The notes under the pieces were generated by a model that had not been told where the DNA came from, made no database searches, and saw only the letters and a program-made list of their open reading frames with translations. A program made the position numbers and the translations under genes. From positions 1 to 64,000 of the forward strand of contig JADJVZ010000012.1 of the NCBI GenBank assembly GCA_016716635.1: 64,000 nucleotides of DNA, read 5' to 3'. The first letter of the stretch is position 1. Each line of letters begins with the position of its first letter. The DNA is from Micropruina sp. (lineage in GTDB: Bacteria; Actinomycetota; Actinomycetes; Propionibacteriales; Propionibacteriaceae). Shown piece after piece: positions 9,801 through 19,372 of this stretch.

Positions 9801-12800
9801 CGGCGTTGACGGTGGCCACGACCGTGATCGCCGGGCCGTTGCTGTTCGCGGCCAGGGCTGCGTTGTTCGGTGCAGGTGGCTCCCGAGCAGGTGTAGCTGG
9901 CATCGGTCCAGGACATCGACTTGAAGGTCAGACCCGCCGGCAGCACGTCGGTCACCGACCAGCCCGCAAGGGCGGCCACCGGGCCGTCGTTGTGCGGGAT
10001 GAGCGTGTAGGTGACGTCCTTGCCCACGAAGAACGGGCCGGCCGTGTCGAGCGACTTGGACAGGGTCAGGTTGTACTTGACCAGGCCCGCGTCGATCGTC
10101 GGGTCGTCGGTCTGGCCGGGCTCCGTCTTGTTCGAGCCGGAGGCCGGGGTCTTCACCTGGGCGTAACCGGTGTCGATCGCCGGGTTCGAGTCGGACGCCG
10201 TCGCGCCGGTCGTCTGGGTCGTGAACGACGAGCCGGTCGGCTTGACGAACTCGACGATGAAGTCGGCGTTCGGCTGCAGGTTGTTGAAGTAGTAGTAGCC
10301 GTTGGCGTCCGTCGTCGTGGTCTTGCCGGTGGGCTGGCCATCGGGCGTGAGCAGATTGACGGTGACCCCGGGAACCGGAGCCTCGCCCTGATCCTGCTGA
10401 CCGTCGCGGTCGGCGTCCCACCAGACGTAGTCGCCGATCGAGACCGCGGTCACCTCCAGGTCGGCCTGGGCGTCGTTGTCGGTGTCGGTCTTGGAGGTGT
10501 CGGTCGTGGTGGTCGGAACGACGAGCGGGTTGGTCTCGTCGATGTCATCGGCATCGGGCGACACGTAGGCCACGTTGTGCGCGGTCCCGTTGAAGCCGTT
10601 GTCGATGGTCGCGACGAGCGTGATCGCCGGGCCGTCGGCGCCGGCAGCCAGCGCAGACTTCGCGGTGCAGGTCGCACCGGTGCAGTCGTAGTCAGTACCG
10701 GTCATCGACTTCAGGGTCAGACCGGCCGGCAGGATGTCAGTCACCGACCAACCCGCCAGCGCGGCCACAGGGCCATCGTTGTGCGGCGTCAGCGTGAAGG
10801 TGACGTCCTGACCCGGAACGAACGGACCGGCCGTGTCGAGCGACTTGGCCAGGACCAGGTTGTACTTGACCAGGCCGCCGTCGAGCGTCGGATTGTCCGT
10901 CACGTTGGCGCCGGTGGCGTTGGAGCCGGAGGCGGGCGCGGTGAAAGCGATCTGGCCGTTGGCCGGATTCACGTCCGAGTCCGTCTTGTCCGTCGCCGGG
11001 TCGTTCGACGTGTCGTTCGAGGCGTTCTGCGTGGTCCAGGTCGAACCGTCGGGGGCCGTGAACTTCAGGATGTAGTTCTGGCCGGCGACGAGGTTGTTGA
11101 ACCAGTAGTAGCCCTGTCCGTCCGTCGTGGTGGTACGACCCGTCGGGGCGCCGGTAGCGTCCAGGAGGTCGACCTTCACGCCCGGAACCGGGAGCTCGTT
11201 GGCGCTCTGCAGGCCGTCACGGTTGGCGTCCCACCAGACGTAGTCACCGATCGAGACCGGGGCGTCGTAGAACCCGAAGTCCAGCGTCAGGTCCTTCTGG
11301 CCGTCCGTGGTCATCGGCACCGAGGTGGCCGAGCCGGTGGAGGAGTCAACCGCGGTGTCCCCGCCCTGGTTAGCCAGGGTCGGCGCCAGGCCGGCCAATG
11401 CGGTCGCGGAGGCGGCCGTATCGATCGACACCGTGTAGGTGTGGCCGACCGGGAGCAGCGGGAACAGGTAGTAGCCGTTGTCGTCGGTCGTGACCGAGCC
11501 CACCGGGTGGCCGAGCACATCGGTCACCGCGTTGCCGGACTCGTCCTTGATCGTCAGCACGACGCCCTTGATGCCGGGCTCGCCGGAATCCTGGATGCCG
11601 TCGTGGTCGGTGTCCTTCCAGACGTAGTCGCCCACGCTGACCTGCGGGATCGGCACGATTAGACCGGCGTCGAGCGTCGGGTCATCGGCCTTGTCATGCC
11701 CGCCGAGGTTCTTCGACACGCCCTCGACCCACGTCGGGGCCGTGAAGCTGATCGTGCTCGTGGTCGGGTCGACATCGGAGTCGGTCTTGTCAGCGCCGGA
11801 GTTCTGGGTCGTCCAGGAGTAGCCGGACGGCTTCTCGAACTCGAGCGTGTAGTTGGCCTTCTCGGTCAGGTCCTGGAACCAGTAGTAGCCGTCGGCGTCC
11901 GTCGTGGTCGTTCCGACGACGTTGCCGTCCTTGTCCTTGAGGGTGACCTTGACACCCGCGGCAGGAAGCTCGCCGGCGTCCTGCTGGCCGTTGTAGTTGG
12001 CGTCGTACCAGACGTAGTCACCGATGGAGACGTACGGAGCCGGGATGATGATGCCGACCTTGCGGGGCTCGGTCGCCTGGAGGCGGACGGTGCTGCCATC
12101 GGCCCTCACCTGAAAGACGCGCTGCGCGGCGGAGTTCCAGGCGATGGAGAGGTCGACCGGGCCGAGCTTGGACTTCGGTGCGTCGGCCGGAGCCTTCATC
12201 GGGATGGTGAAGACCATTCGCGTGCCCAGGGCCCACTCCGCACCGGAGGCCTCGAAGGCCCGGATGCGGAAGGATTTCACAGTCGACCAGTCCGACACGG
12301 TGGTCACCCAGGTGTCGTCGCAGGAGGCCTGCCAGGTGCCGTCAGCAGAGCCGTCCTTGAGTTCAGGGCGGCAAGGGTTGGTGGTCAGGTTGTACTCGAC
12401 CACATAGCCCGAACCGGTCGCGGTCGAGAGACCGGCGTCGAGAGTGATCGGGCCGGTGAGAACCGGGGCCCACTCGGTCTTGCGATCGGCTCCGGAGAGC
12501 ACCTCGCCAACGCCGGTGTCGCCGACGTAGGGCAGCACGTCGTAGACGATCGCGTCGGTGAGCGGCACGTTGCCCTGGTTCGACCACTTCAGCCGGTAGG
12601 AGAAGTCGCCACCCGGCAGGGTCTGGGCGACACATGGGTAACGGGTGAAGCCGTCCCAATCGGGGCAATTGGCCGAAGCCTGTGCGGTGTCCTGCGCGAC
12701 GTTGGGCTCGGTGCCCTTGTCCCACTTCTGGAGGCCGGCCGCGGCGGCCGTGTCGACCACCACGTCATCAGTGGAGGAGCACTCGTGACCCCCGTTGCAG

Positions 12801-14749
12801 GTGGCTTCGTAGTTGCTCGGCAGGGCGACCGTCATCTTGTTGGTGTAGGTCGCCGCTGGTGCGCCGTCCTTCACCCGAACCTTGAGCCGGATGAGGTACC
12901 AGTAGTCGTACTGGTTCGGCAGCGTCGGGAGAGCCGCGTCGGTGAAGGTGATCTTGGTGCCACCGGCAACCGCTTCGGTCGTGTAGGCCGGCGTCGTGGC
13001 CGTCGCGCCGCAAGATGTCGGGTAGTCTTCCGAGTACCCCAAGTACTCAAGGCACGGCGGGGTCTCGGTGATCAGCTCGAACTGGCTCGGCAGCACGTCG
13101 GTCACGGTCGAGGTCGTCGGAACCTTGGTGGCTAAGGTGCGCCACTCGAGCAGCCAGCTGAACTCGTCGCCAGGGGCAGCGTGGCTGCCACCATTGGAGA
13201 TCTGGTGCGTCTTGCCGGTGTAGACCGTCGCCTGCGGCTTCTCCTTGATGTTGTAGGTCGCGCAGTTCGACTTCAGCACGGGCCCGACGCTGCCGTCGTA
13301 GCTCATGCAGTTCTCCATGACGTAACCCGGCGGTGTGTCGAGGTCTACGGTCCCGAAGACCTGGAAGCCGCTGTAGTAGTCGACCGCCAGGTCGGTGATC
13401 TTCATTCGGACCGCCTCGGCCCCAGCCGGGACATCCAGCTTGGTGGAGGTAGCGCGATCGAGGGTTCCGAGGGTGAGCCAGTTTGTGCCGTCGAGGGTGT
13501 ACTCGAAGTCGCCGTTGCCGTCATGCTTGGGCATGTACCAGTCCGAGGCCCCCACCTGGACATTGCTCAGGTGGGCGGGGATCTGGTCGGTGATGATCAG
13601 GGATTCGAGCCCGACGTTGCCGGTGTTAATGGCTTTAAGCCACCACCACACGTGCTCGCCGGGGGTCGGGTGCACCCAGTTCCCGGTCCCCTTCTCGGTG
13701 CCGACCGACTTGGTCGGCTCGTTGAGCGTGATCTTCGCTTCGGCGGTGAGCGTGTCGTTCGGGTGCCCGTCGGCGTAGGTGATGTCAGCGGTCGCCTTGT
13801 TGATCGGCTGGTCGCCATCGGTGTAGGGCGGGGACGGGTACTTCACGATGAGGTGCGCGACGTAGTCCGAGATGCAGGGGTCGCCGCAGGACATCTCGCT
13901 GGCCGAGATGGCCGCGCTCGGGAAGGTCACCGAGTTGGTGCCGGCGTCGTAGCTGGCGCTACCGCTGGCGTAGTCGGACCAGGCGTCGACGTACTCAGCG
14001 CCGGCCGGGATGGCGTCCTTCAAGACGAAGGAGGCGATATCAACGCCGCCGGCCACGGGACGCCCGGTGGCGGGGTTGTAAGGCCGCGTGAAGCGGATGT
14101 CGTAGGTGACATTGCCGCCGATCGCCGGGTTGCCGGAAGGGGCGGTCTTCGACTTGGTCAATGCCCAGTCGTAGACCGCCGCGGCCTCGGGGTTGACCAC
14201 GATGGTCACCGGGCCGTCCGTATCGGTCGGCAGGCCGGGCGAGGCGATGGAGGCCGAGTTGTCGATGGTGCGTCCGGCGTTGGTGGGCACCGCGATCACC
14301 TTGGCGTTGACGACGATGTCCATCGTCTCGCCCTCCAAGAAGTACTTCGCCGGATCGGAGGCATCACCGACTGTGAAGGTGAGGGTCTGCCCGGACTGGG
14401 CGAGCGTGACCGGAGCCTTGCTCAGCGCCCCGTCGGTCGTATTCCGACCGACCGTGAAGGAGGTGTACTGGAGATTGGGGTCGAGGACGTCGGTGACGGT
14501 ACCGGTGACACAGGGATCCTCGAGGCTCGAACACTGGATATTCAGCCGGTAGGTGACCGTGTCGCCCTTGTCGTAGGCGTCCTTCTTGTTGTCGATGGCC
14601 TTGGTGATCGTGACGGCGGCGCTCGCGGCGCTTGCCTTGGGTGTCGCGAGGCCAAGGGTGCCGACGGCCAGCAACAGGGACAACATCATCCCGAGCCAGC
14701 GTCTTGGCCACGTACCTGCGCGCCGTTTGACGGTGCGTGATGAATCCAT
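6805..14749 (-). CDS. Giant LPQTG cell-wall protein with SdrD_B and DUF11-like repeats (one frameshift)
   Basis: About 2,650 residues. The ATG at 14749 has AGGAAGG nearby upstream; a signal peptide ends at about residue 41 (PKASA). The first third (to about residue 910) is DUF11/isopeptide-like beta-sandwich sequence. Seven SdrD_B-type units follow, each opening with S[IV]GDYVW and ending in GYY.F (starting near 12020, 11630, 11255, 10440, 9645, 8860 and 8080). From the third unit on each is paired with a DUF11-like unit containing GWSVT, so a module of about 785 bases is repeated. A final DUF11-like domain precedes LPQTGG (6913-6930), a hydrophobic segment and RRGRK, a complete sorting signal. 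The frame shifts by one base near 9870 inside a repeat, without a homopolymer. Probable surface adhesin or stalk, anchored by the adjacent sortase. Confidence 0.85.
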
Positions 14750-14873
14750 TTTTCGCCTTCCTACCGGCGGGGTATGGGAGGTTGCGCTGGTCCGCGTGTC
14801 CCCCCGGACGGAGACTGACTCCACCCCGATCAGACGGAAGGCTATTGAGGGCTCCGACCCTGAGCCACGCGGG

Positions 14874-14889
14874 CTTATCACGCGATAAG
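14874..14889. promoter_or_regulatory. Inverted repeat upstream of the giant surface gene
   Basis: CTTATC-ACGC-GATAAG, a perfect 6-bp dyad with a 4-base spacer, lies about 125 bases upstream of the giant gene start and about 105 bases upstream of the divergent UbiB fragment. Placement suits an operator or a regulator half-site pair. No regulator can be named. Confidence 0.3.
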
Positions 14890-15006
14890 GCGGCACGCTG
14901 CGCGTGACACCCTTGAGGAGACCCTGAGTCTCAATGGATGGTCGAGCCCTTGTCAGGCACGCGACCGGAAGGCCGGTGGCGACCTCCGTGCCAGTACGGT
15001 GGGGAC

Positions 15007-15288
15007 GTGCCCCTGCACCTGCAGCGCCAACGCGAGATCGTGGAAATCCTGACCCGGAACGGGTTCGGGATCCTGGTGGCGGCGTCCGGGTTGGGCAAGG
15101 CCTGGCCGAGCCGCCGGATCGTCCACGCGTTGAACCCCGAGGGATACCGCATGGACGCCGCGCTGGCGTCCCCCACGATCGTGCGGCGGACGCTGGAGGA
15201 GCTCGGGCCCACGTTCATCAAGCTGGGGCAGATCCTCTCGACGAGGCCAGACCTGGTCCCCCCTGCGTTCCAGGCCGAACTCCCGAGT
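15007..15288 (+). pseudogene. ABC1/UbiB-family kinase, N-terminal fragment
   Basis: The first about 94 residues match the start of UbiB/ABC1 atypical kinases, including the family-typical stretch LGPTFIKLGQILSTRPDLVP. Similarity stops at about 15285 in the middle of that motif region; what follows has no kinase character. The catalytic kinase domain is absent. The original promoter is still there: TACGGT at 14995-15000, six bases before the GTG start. The rest was evidently removed when the downstream mobile DNA arrived. Confidence 0.75.
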
Positions 15289-15337
15289 TTTGCACCCGGT
15301 GAGTACAGATTGCTGCTCTGGCAAGGGGGAGCGAAGG

Positions 15338-15791
15338 CCTCATAGCTCTGGGCTGTCGACGTCGTGACTCCCCGGAACGCGACAAGATAGTCGACGAACG
15401 CCCGCGCCACGCCTTCCGCGGAACCCGCCGCGGGCACAGCCGCGGCGAACCGCCCTGCGGTGACCTGGCCGGACTCGATCAAGAACTCGACCAGCGGCTT
15501 CATCGCCTGCCGTGAACCAGGTTGGCGGCGCCCCACTCCATGGCACCAACCCACGAACCGGTCAACCTGTGCCCAGTCCAACTCGGCCACCGCCAACGCC
15601 TCAGCGTCGAGCCACTCACTCAACCGGGCCAACAGCCTGGCCAAGAACCCGACCGTGTTGTCCCGGTAGCCCTTCCCCGCGAGCCAAACCGCCAGGTCAG
15701 GCGCCGAGCCTGACAACGGACCCCTGATCCGCAACCGCGTGACATCGAACACGCTGGCCCCCTCCACATCGATGAGGGAACCAGAATCCAA
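15338..15791 (-). pseudogene. Tyrosine recombinase/integrase, N-terminal fragment
   Basis: Encodes a SAM-like core-binding domain of a phage-type integrase: an all-helical region (NTVGFLARLLARLSEWLD, QVDRFVGWCHG, then ARAFVDYLVAFRGV and TTSTAQSY, the usual lead-in to the core-binding helices). The catalytic domain with R..HxxR..Y is missing because the reading frame runs into UbiB-derived antisense sequence at about 15338. The start is uncertain: TTG at 15791 or a GTG slightly inside. A CATAAT box lies just upstream. It was probably the integrase of the element that brought this DNA in, or of a recombinase-carrying transposon. Confidence 0.55.
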
Positions 15792-15882
15792 CGGGACCGA
15801 TTATGCCGAACGTTCCATCTGTAACATCACGATGACAAGCACGAACACGAACAACCGCGACATAATCACGAGCTCCGGATAA

Positions 15883-16319
15883 TGGGTACGGCACCGTTGC
15901 CAGGCCGCACCGGGCAGGTTGGCAGCGATGGCCTCGACCAGACCGGCGTGGGCGTCACTGGTGACGAGCATCACCCCTTGTAGACCGCGGGCGACCAGGT
16001 CAGCGAAGAACGTGTTCCACGCCTGCCTGGTCTCTGAGGTGGCCACCTTGACCCCCAACACCTCCCTGTGGCCATCAGCGTTCACCCCGGTCGCCACCAG
16101 GACAGCGGCGTTCACGACCCGGCCGTCTTCGCGGACCTTCATCGTCAACGCGTCCGCAGCCACGAACGTGAACGGCCCCGCCTCGCCCAACGGCCGGGTC
16201 CGGAACGCGGTCACCTGGGCGTCCAGGTCGGCCGCCATCCGCGAGACCTGCGACTTCGACAACGACGTGATCCCCAGCGTCTGGACCAGCTTGTCCATCC
16301 GTCGGGTCGAGACCCCTAG
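15883..16319 (-). pseudogene. IS256-family transposase, middle fragment
   Basis: Encodes about 144 residues of a Mutator/IS256 transposase: VSTRRMDKLVQTLGI, SKSQVSRMAADLD, FVAADALTMKVRE (first catalytic Asp region), then ATGVNADGHREVLG, and LVTSDAHAGL (second Asp) before WQRCRTHY. It then runs into unrelated sequence at about 15883. The final third with the catalytic Glu is absent, so it is inactive. It continues the fragment at 18931-19266. Confidence 0.85.
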
Positions 16320-16391
16320 GGAACCGCTGATCATTGGTGAACCCCTCTGGGATTGGTGGAGGCTCTTGACCTTTGAAACGAGGATGGAGTC

Positions 16392-16736
16392 ATGCCTACT
16401 GATCAGGTGCCGGGGAAGCCGACCACGCGTCGGTATAGCTCGGAAGAGAGGGCCGCGGCGGTGCGGATGGTGCGGTCGCTGCGGGCCGAGTTGGGGACCG
16501 AGAAGGGCACGGTGGCGCGTGTCGCGAGGCAGCTCGGGTATGGGCTGGAGTCGGTGCGGTCCTGGGTGGCCCAGGCTGATGTCGATGATGGCCGGGTGAG
16601 CGGGGTGACCACCGTCGAGGCGAAACGGATTGTGGAGCTGGAGCAGGAGAACCGCGAGTTGCGCCGAGCGAATGAGATCTTGAAGCGGGCGGCGAGTTTC
16701 TTCGGGGCGGAGCTCGACCGCCAATCGCGACGGTAG
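16392..16736 (+). CDS. IS3-family transposase OrfA
   Basis: 114 residues. It has an N-terminal helix-turn-helix of the IS3 OrfA type (EERAAAVRMV, then GTVARVARQLG and VRSWVAQ) followed by a leucine-zipper-like helix (ELEQENRELRRANEILK) and the usual FFGAELDR end. It binds the element ends. It normally also forms the N-terminus of an OrfAB fusion transposase made by -1 frameshifting; the -1 frame here is open from before the orfA stop and runs through VAEFIDANRDV into orfB. Confidence 0.9.
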   Translation: MPTDQVPGKPTTRRYSSEERAAAVRMVRSLRAELGTEKGTVARVARQLGYGLESVRSWVAQADVDDGRVSGVTTVEAKRIVELEQENRELRRANEILKRAASFFGAELDRQSRR

Positions 16737-16768
16737 CTGAGTTCATCGATGCCAACCGCGACGTTGTC

Positions 16769-17686
16769 GTGGAGGAGCATCGGCTCGGGGTCGAGCCCAT
16801 CATCACTGTCCTACGTGAAGTAGGGGTGCCGGTGGCCCCGTCCAGCTATTACGCCCACAAGTCCCGGCCTGCGGCGAAGCGGGCCGTGCGGGATGAGACC
16901 TTGGTGCCGCAACTGGTGTCGTTGTGGGAGGCGAACTACCAGGTGTACGGGGTCGCGAAGCTGTGGAAAGCGGCCCGGCGGGCTGGTCTGGACATTGGTC
17001 GCGATCAGACCCGTCGGCTGATGCGCCAGGCCGGGATCCAGGGTGTGACCAGGGCGAAGACCGTGAAGACGACCCGACCCAAAGACGGTGCTGTGCGGCA
17101 TCCCGATCTGGTGAAACGCGACTTCACCGCCACCGGCCCGAACCAGCTCTGGGTCACCGATCTGACCTATGTGCCGACCTGGGCCGGGGTGGCTTATGTG
17201 TGCTTCATCACCGATGTGTACTCCCGGATGATTGTCGGCTGGCGGGTAGCGCCCCACATGCGCACCGACATGGTCCTCGACGCCCTCGAGATGGCCCGCT
17301 GGAACCGGGGCCTGCACCATGACGGGTTGCGGTGTCACAGCGACGCCGGTAGCCAATTCACGTCGGTGCGCTACGGCGAACGACTCGCCGAGATCGGCGC
17401 GGTGCCCTCGATCGGGACGGTGGCCGATTCCTATGACAACGCCCTCGCTGAGACCGTGAACGGCTACTACAAGGCCGAACTCATCCGTGGCCCCGCCAGG
17501 AACGCCCCGTGGAAGACCGTCGAGGACGTCGAGCTCGGCACCCTCGGCTGGGTCTACTGGCACAACACCGGCCGGCTCCACAGCTACCTCGGCGACCTAC
17601 CCCCAGCCGAGTACGAACAGGCGTACTACGCTGCCCAACAAGCCGACCCCGACAAGGCCGGAATCAAAACCGACGAGCCTCTATGA
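16769..17686 (+). CDS. IS3-family transposase OrfB (DDE integrase)
   Basis: 305 residues from the GTG at 16769, though expression is probably as an OrfAB fusion by a -1 shift upstream. The core rve domain has all three acidic residues: Asp in WVTDLTYV, Asp in CHSDAGSQFTS, Glu in NALAETVNGYYK. Upstream is the HTH_21-type region (YGVAKLWKAARRAG, then RLMRQAGIQG). No damage is seen and both inverted repeats are intact, so this element may still be active. Confidence 0.92.
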   Translation: MEEHRLGVEPIITVLREVGVPVAPSSYYAHKSRPAAKRAVRDETLVPQLVSLWEANYQVYGVAKLWKAARRAGLDIGRDQTRRLMRQAGIQGVTRAKTVKTTRPKDGAVRHPDLVKRDFTATGPNQLWVTDLTYVPTWAGVAYVCFITDVYSRMIVGWRVAPHMRTDMVLDALEMARWNRGLHHDGLRCHSDAGSQFTSVRYGERLAEIGAVPSIGTVADSYDNALAETVNGYYKAELIRGPARNAPWKTVEDVELGTLGWVYWHNTGRLHSYLGDLPPAEYEQAYYAAQQADPDKAGIKTDEPL

Positions 17687-17825
17687 AACCCAGAGGGGTT
17701 CATTGGTGCCAGCGGGGCTGGTCCCGGGCTGGGATTCGGTTTCTGTTTCTGGTGGGTGGGTTTCCTTGCTTTCCGGCCTTTGGAGTTGGGGCCTTGCGGC
17801 GGTTTCGGGCAGGCTGCCGCCCGGC

Positions 17826-18833
17826 CTACCCGGTCGTCACCGCGGTCTTCATTCGTGCCTGGATCACGGTGGCCCGGGCTGTCATGAGCAGGTTCGCTGA
17901 GGCCATCGCGATCTGGAGGTGGTGGAGGTTCTTCGCCAGGCCGCGGTAGCGGGTCTTCGCGAACCCGAAGTCCCGCTTCACGATCAAGAACACGTGCTCG
18001 ACCTTCGCCCTGATCGATGCCTTGCGGGACTCGATGGCCTGCTCGTGGGGGTGCAGCTGCTTCAAGGCAGCCTTGCGTGCTGCAACCCGCCACTCGACCT
18101 GTGCCAGATGTTCGTCGGCGATGATGTCAGGGCGTTTGGCCACGCCTTGGTAGCCGGCATCGGCGTACACGACCTGATCGTCAGGTCGGACCAGGTGAGT
18201 GATCTGGTCGAGGTCATGCACGCTGGCCGCGGTCGCGGTGATGGAGTGGACCAGGCCCGTCCCGGCATCAACTCCGGCGTGGGCCTTCATCCCGAAGTAC
18301 CACTGGTTGCCCTTCTTCGTCTGACGCATCTGCGGATCCCTGCTGCCGGTGGCGTTCTTCGTCGAGGAGGGGGCAGCGATGATCGTGGCGTCCACGATGC
18401 TGCCCCCACGCATGACCAGCCCGTCGGCTTCCAGCTTCGCGTTGAGCGAGGCGAACATCGCTTCACCCAGCTTGTGCTTCTCCAGCAGGTGACGGAAGTG
18501 CAGCAGGGTCGTCGCGTCGGGGACCTGCTGGCGGCCGAAGTCCAACCGCATGAACTGGCGCATCGCGAAGGAGTCGTTGATCTGGTCCTCGACCCCTTCG
18601 TCGGACAGGTGGAACCACACCTGCAGCAGGTACATCCGCAGCATCGTCTCGATCGGGACCGCCCGCCGTCCGCGCTTGTTGCTGTAGTAGTGCGGCTCGA
18701 TCAGAGCCACCCAGTCCACCCATGGCACCACGGCGTCCATCTGCTTGAGGAACTCTTCCCGCTTCGGAACCCGGCGACGGTGGCCGTACTCGACCTCGGA
18801 CAGACTTGGCTGCACCTCATCCACAACCCGCAT
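17826..18833 (-). CDS. IS5-family transposase
   Basis: 335 residues, start ATG at 18833. N-terminal DUF772-type domain (PIETMLRMYLLQVWFHLSDEG, then FMRLDF) and a C-terminal DDE domain with Asp in SIVDATIIAAP, Asp in VYADAGYQG and Glu in AKVEHVFLIVK. The gene is intact. Its element has intact ends, but the IS3 insertion lies between the left end and the gene's 3' side. Confidence 0.9.
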   Translation of the reverse strand: MRVVDEVQPSLSEVEYGHRRRVPKREEFLKQMDAVVPWVDWVALIEPHYYSNKRGRRAVPIETMLRMYLLQVWFHLSDEGVEDQINDSFAMRQFMRLDFGRQQVPDATTLLHFRHLLEKHKLGEAMFASLNAKLEADGLVMRGGSIVDATIIAAPSSTKNATGSRDPQMRQTKKGNQWYFGMKAHAGVDAGTGLVHSITATAASVHDLDQITHLVRPDDQVVYADAGYQGVAKRPDIIADEHLAQVEWRVAARKAALKQLHPHEQAIESRKASIRAKVEHVFLIVKRDFGFAKTRYRGLAKNLHHLQIAMASANLLMTARATVIQARMKTAVTTG

Positions 18834-18930
18834 TCTACCTAGCCATAGCGGCAATCGGCAGAACGAACACGACCAACTGACCCACCAGCCGGCGAAACCC
18901 TAGGTCGCGCTTTGATCAGCGCTTCCCTAG

Positions 18931-19266
18931 CAGGTAGCAGGTGGCGACCACGCTGATGAGGGCGGCCTCGGCCCGTTTGCGGCGCTCGAGCAACCACTCG
19001 GGAAAGTAGCTGCCCGCACGCAGTTTCGGGATAGCGACATCGATGGTGCCGACCCGGGTGTCCAGCTCGCGGTAGCGGTAGCCGTTGCGCTGGGTCACCC
19101 GGTCCGGTGACGGCTGGCCCCACTCGGCGCCGCACACCGCGTCGGCCTCGGCCGACAACAGGGCGTTGATCACCGTGCCGAGCAGGTGACGCATCAGGTC
19201 CGGGGAAGCCTCCCCCAACGCTTGGCCCAACAAGCGCGCGGGATCGACAATATGAGGAGCGGTCAT
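18931..19266 (-). pseudogene. IS256-family transposase, N-terminal fragment
   Basis: Start ATG at 19266, reading MTAPHIVDPARLLGQ, followed by the N-terminal conserved region RNGYRYRELDTRVG, IPKLRAGSYFPEWLLERR and ALISVVATCYLLG. The reading frame then enters the IS5-family inverted repeat and stops after two further codons (stop at 18916). The remainder of the protein is at 15883-16319. Confidence 0.88.
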
Positions 19267-19372
19267 CGTGATGGTCCCTTTCGAGAGTGCTGTGAGAGGT
19301 TCACTCGAAGGATCACGCGGTGACCGCGCTCACGTCCCGGCGACATGCCGGGGGACGATCACGCGAACCGCG

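Larger units (their letters stand above)
16338..17702 (+). mobile_element. IS3-family element, complete
   Basis: 1,365 bp, bounded by perfect 14-bp inverted repeats TGAACCCCTCTGGG (16338-16351) and its complement (17689-17702). The 4-bp target TTGG is repeated at 16334-16337 and 17703-17706. It carries overlapping-frame orfA and orfB and sits just inside the left end of the IS5-family element, so it is the youngest insertion of the three. Confidence 0.92.
16320..18926 (-). mobile_element. IS5-family element, complete but carrying an IS3 element
   Basis: Terminal inverted repeats GGAACCGCTGATCA (16320-16333) and its near-complement at 18913-18926 match at 13 of 14 positions. The target site CTAG is duplicated at 16316-16319 and 18927-18930, as is usual for the IS5 group (YTAR). 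Removing the nested IS3 element and one TTGG copy leaves about 1.24 kb, the normal IS5 size. It interrupts the IS256 transposase gene. Confidence 0.9.

Noticed and set aside
6997..9924. Long plus-strand open frame antisense to the giant gene
   Set aside because: Repeated GRDRV/VRRVGVGV-type text mirrors the repeats on the other strand; no ribosome site or homology-like content.
13181..14740. Plus-strand frame antisense to the N-terminal part of the giant gene
   Set aside because: Same reason: shadow of the coding strand, no domain seen.
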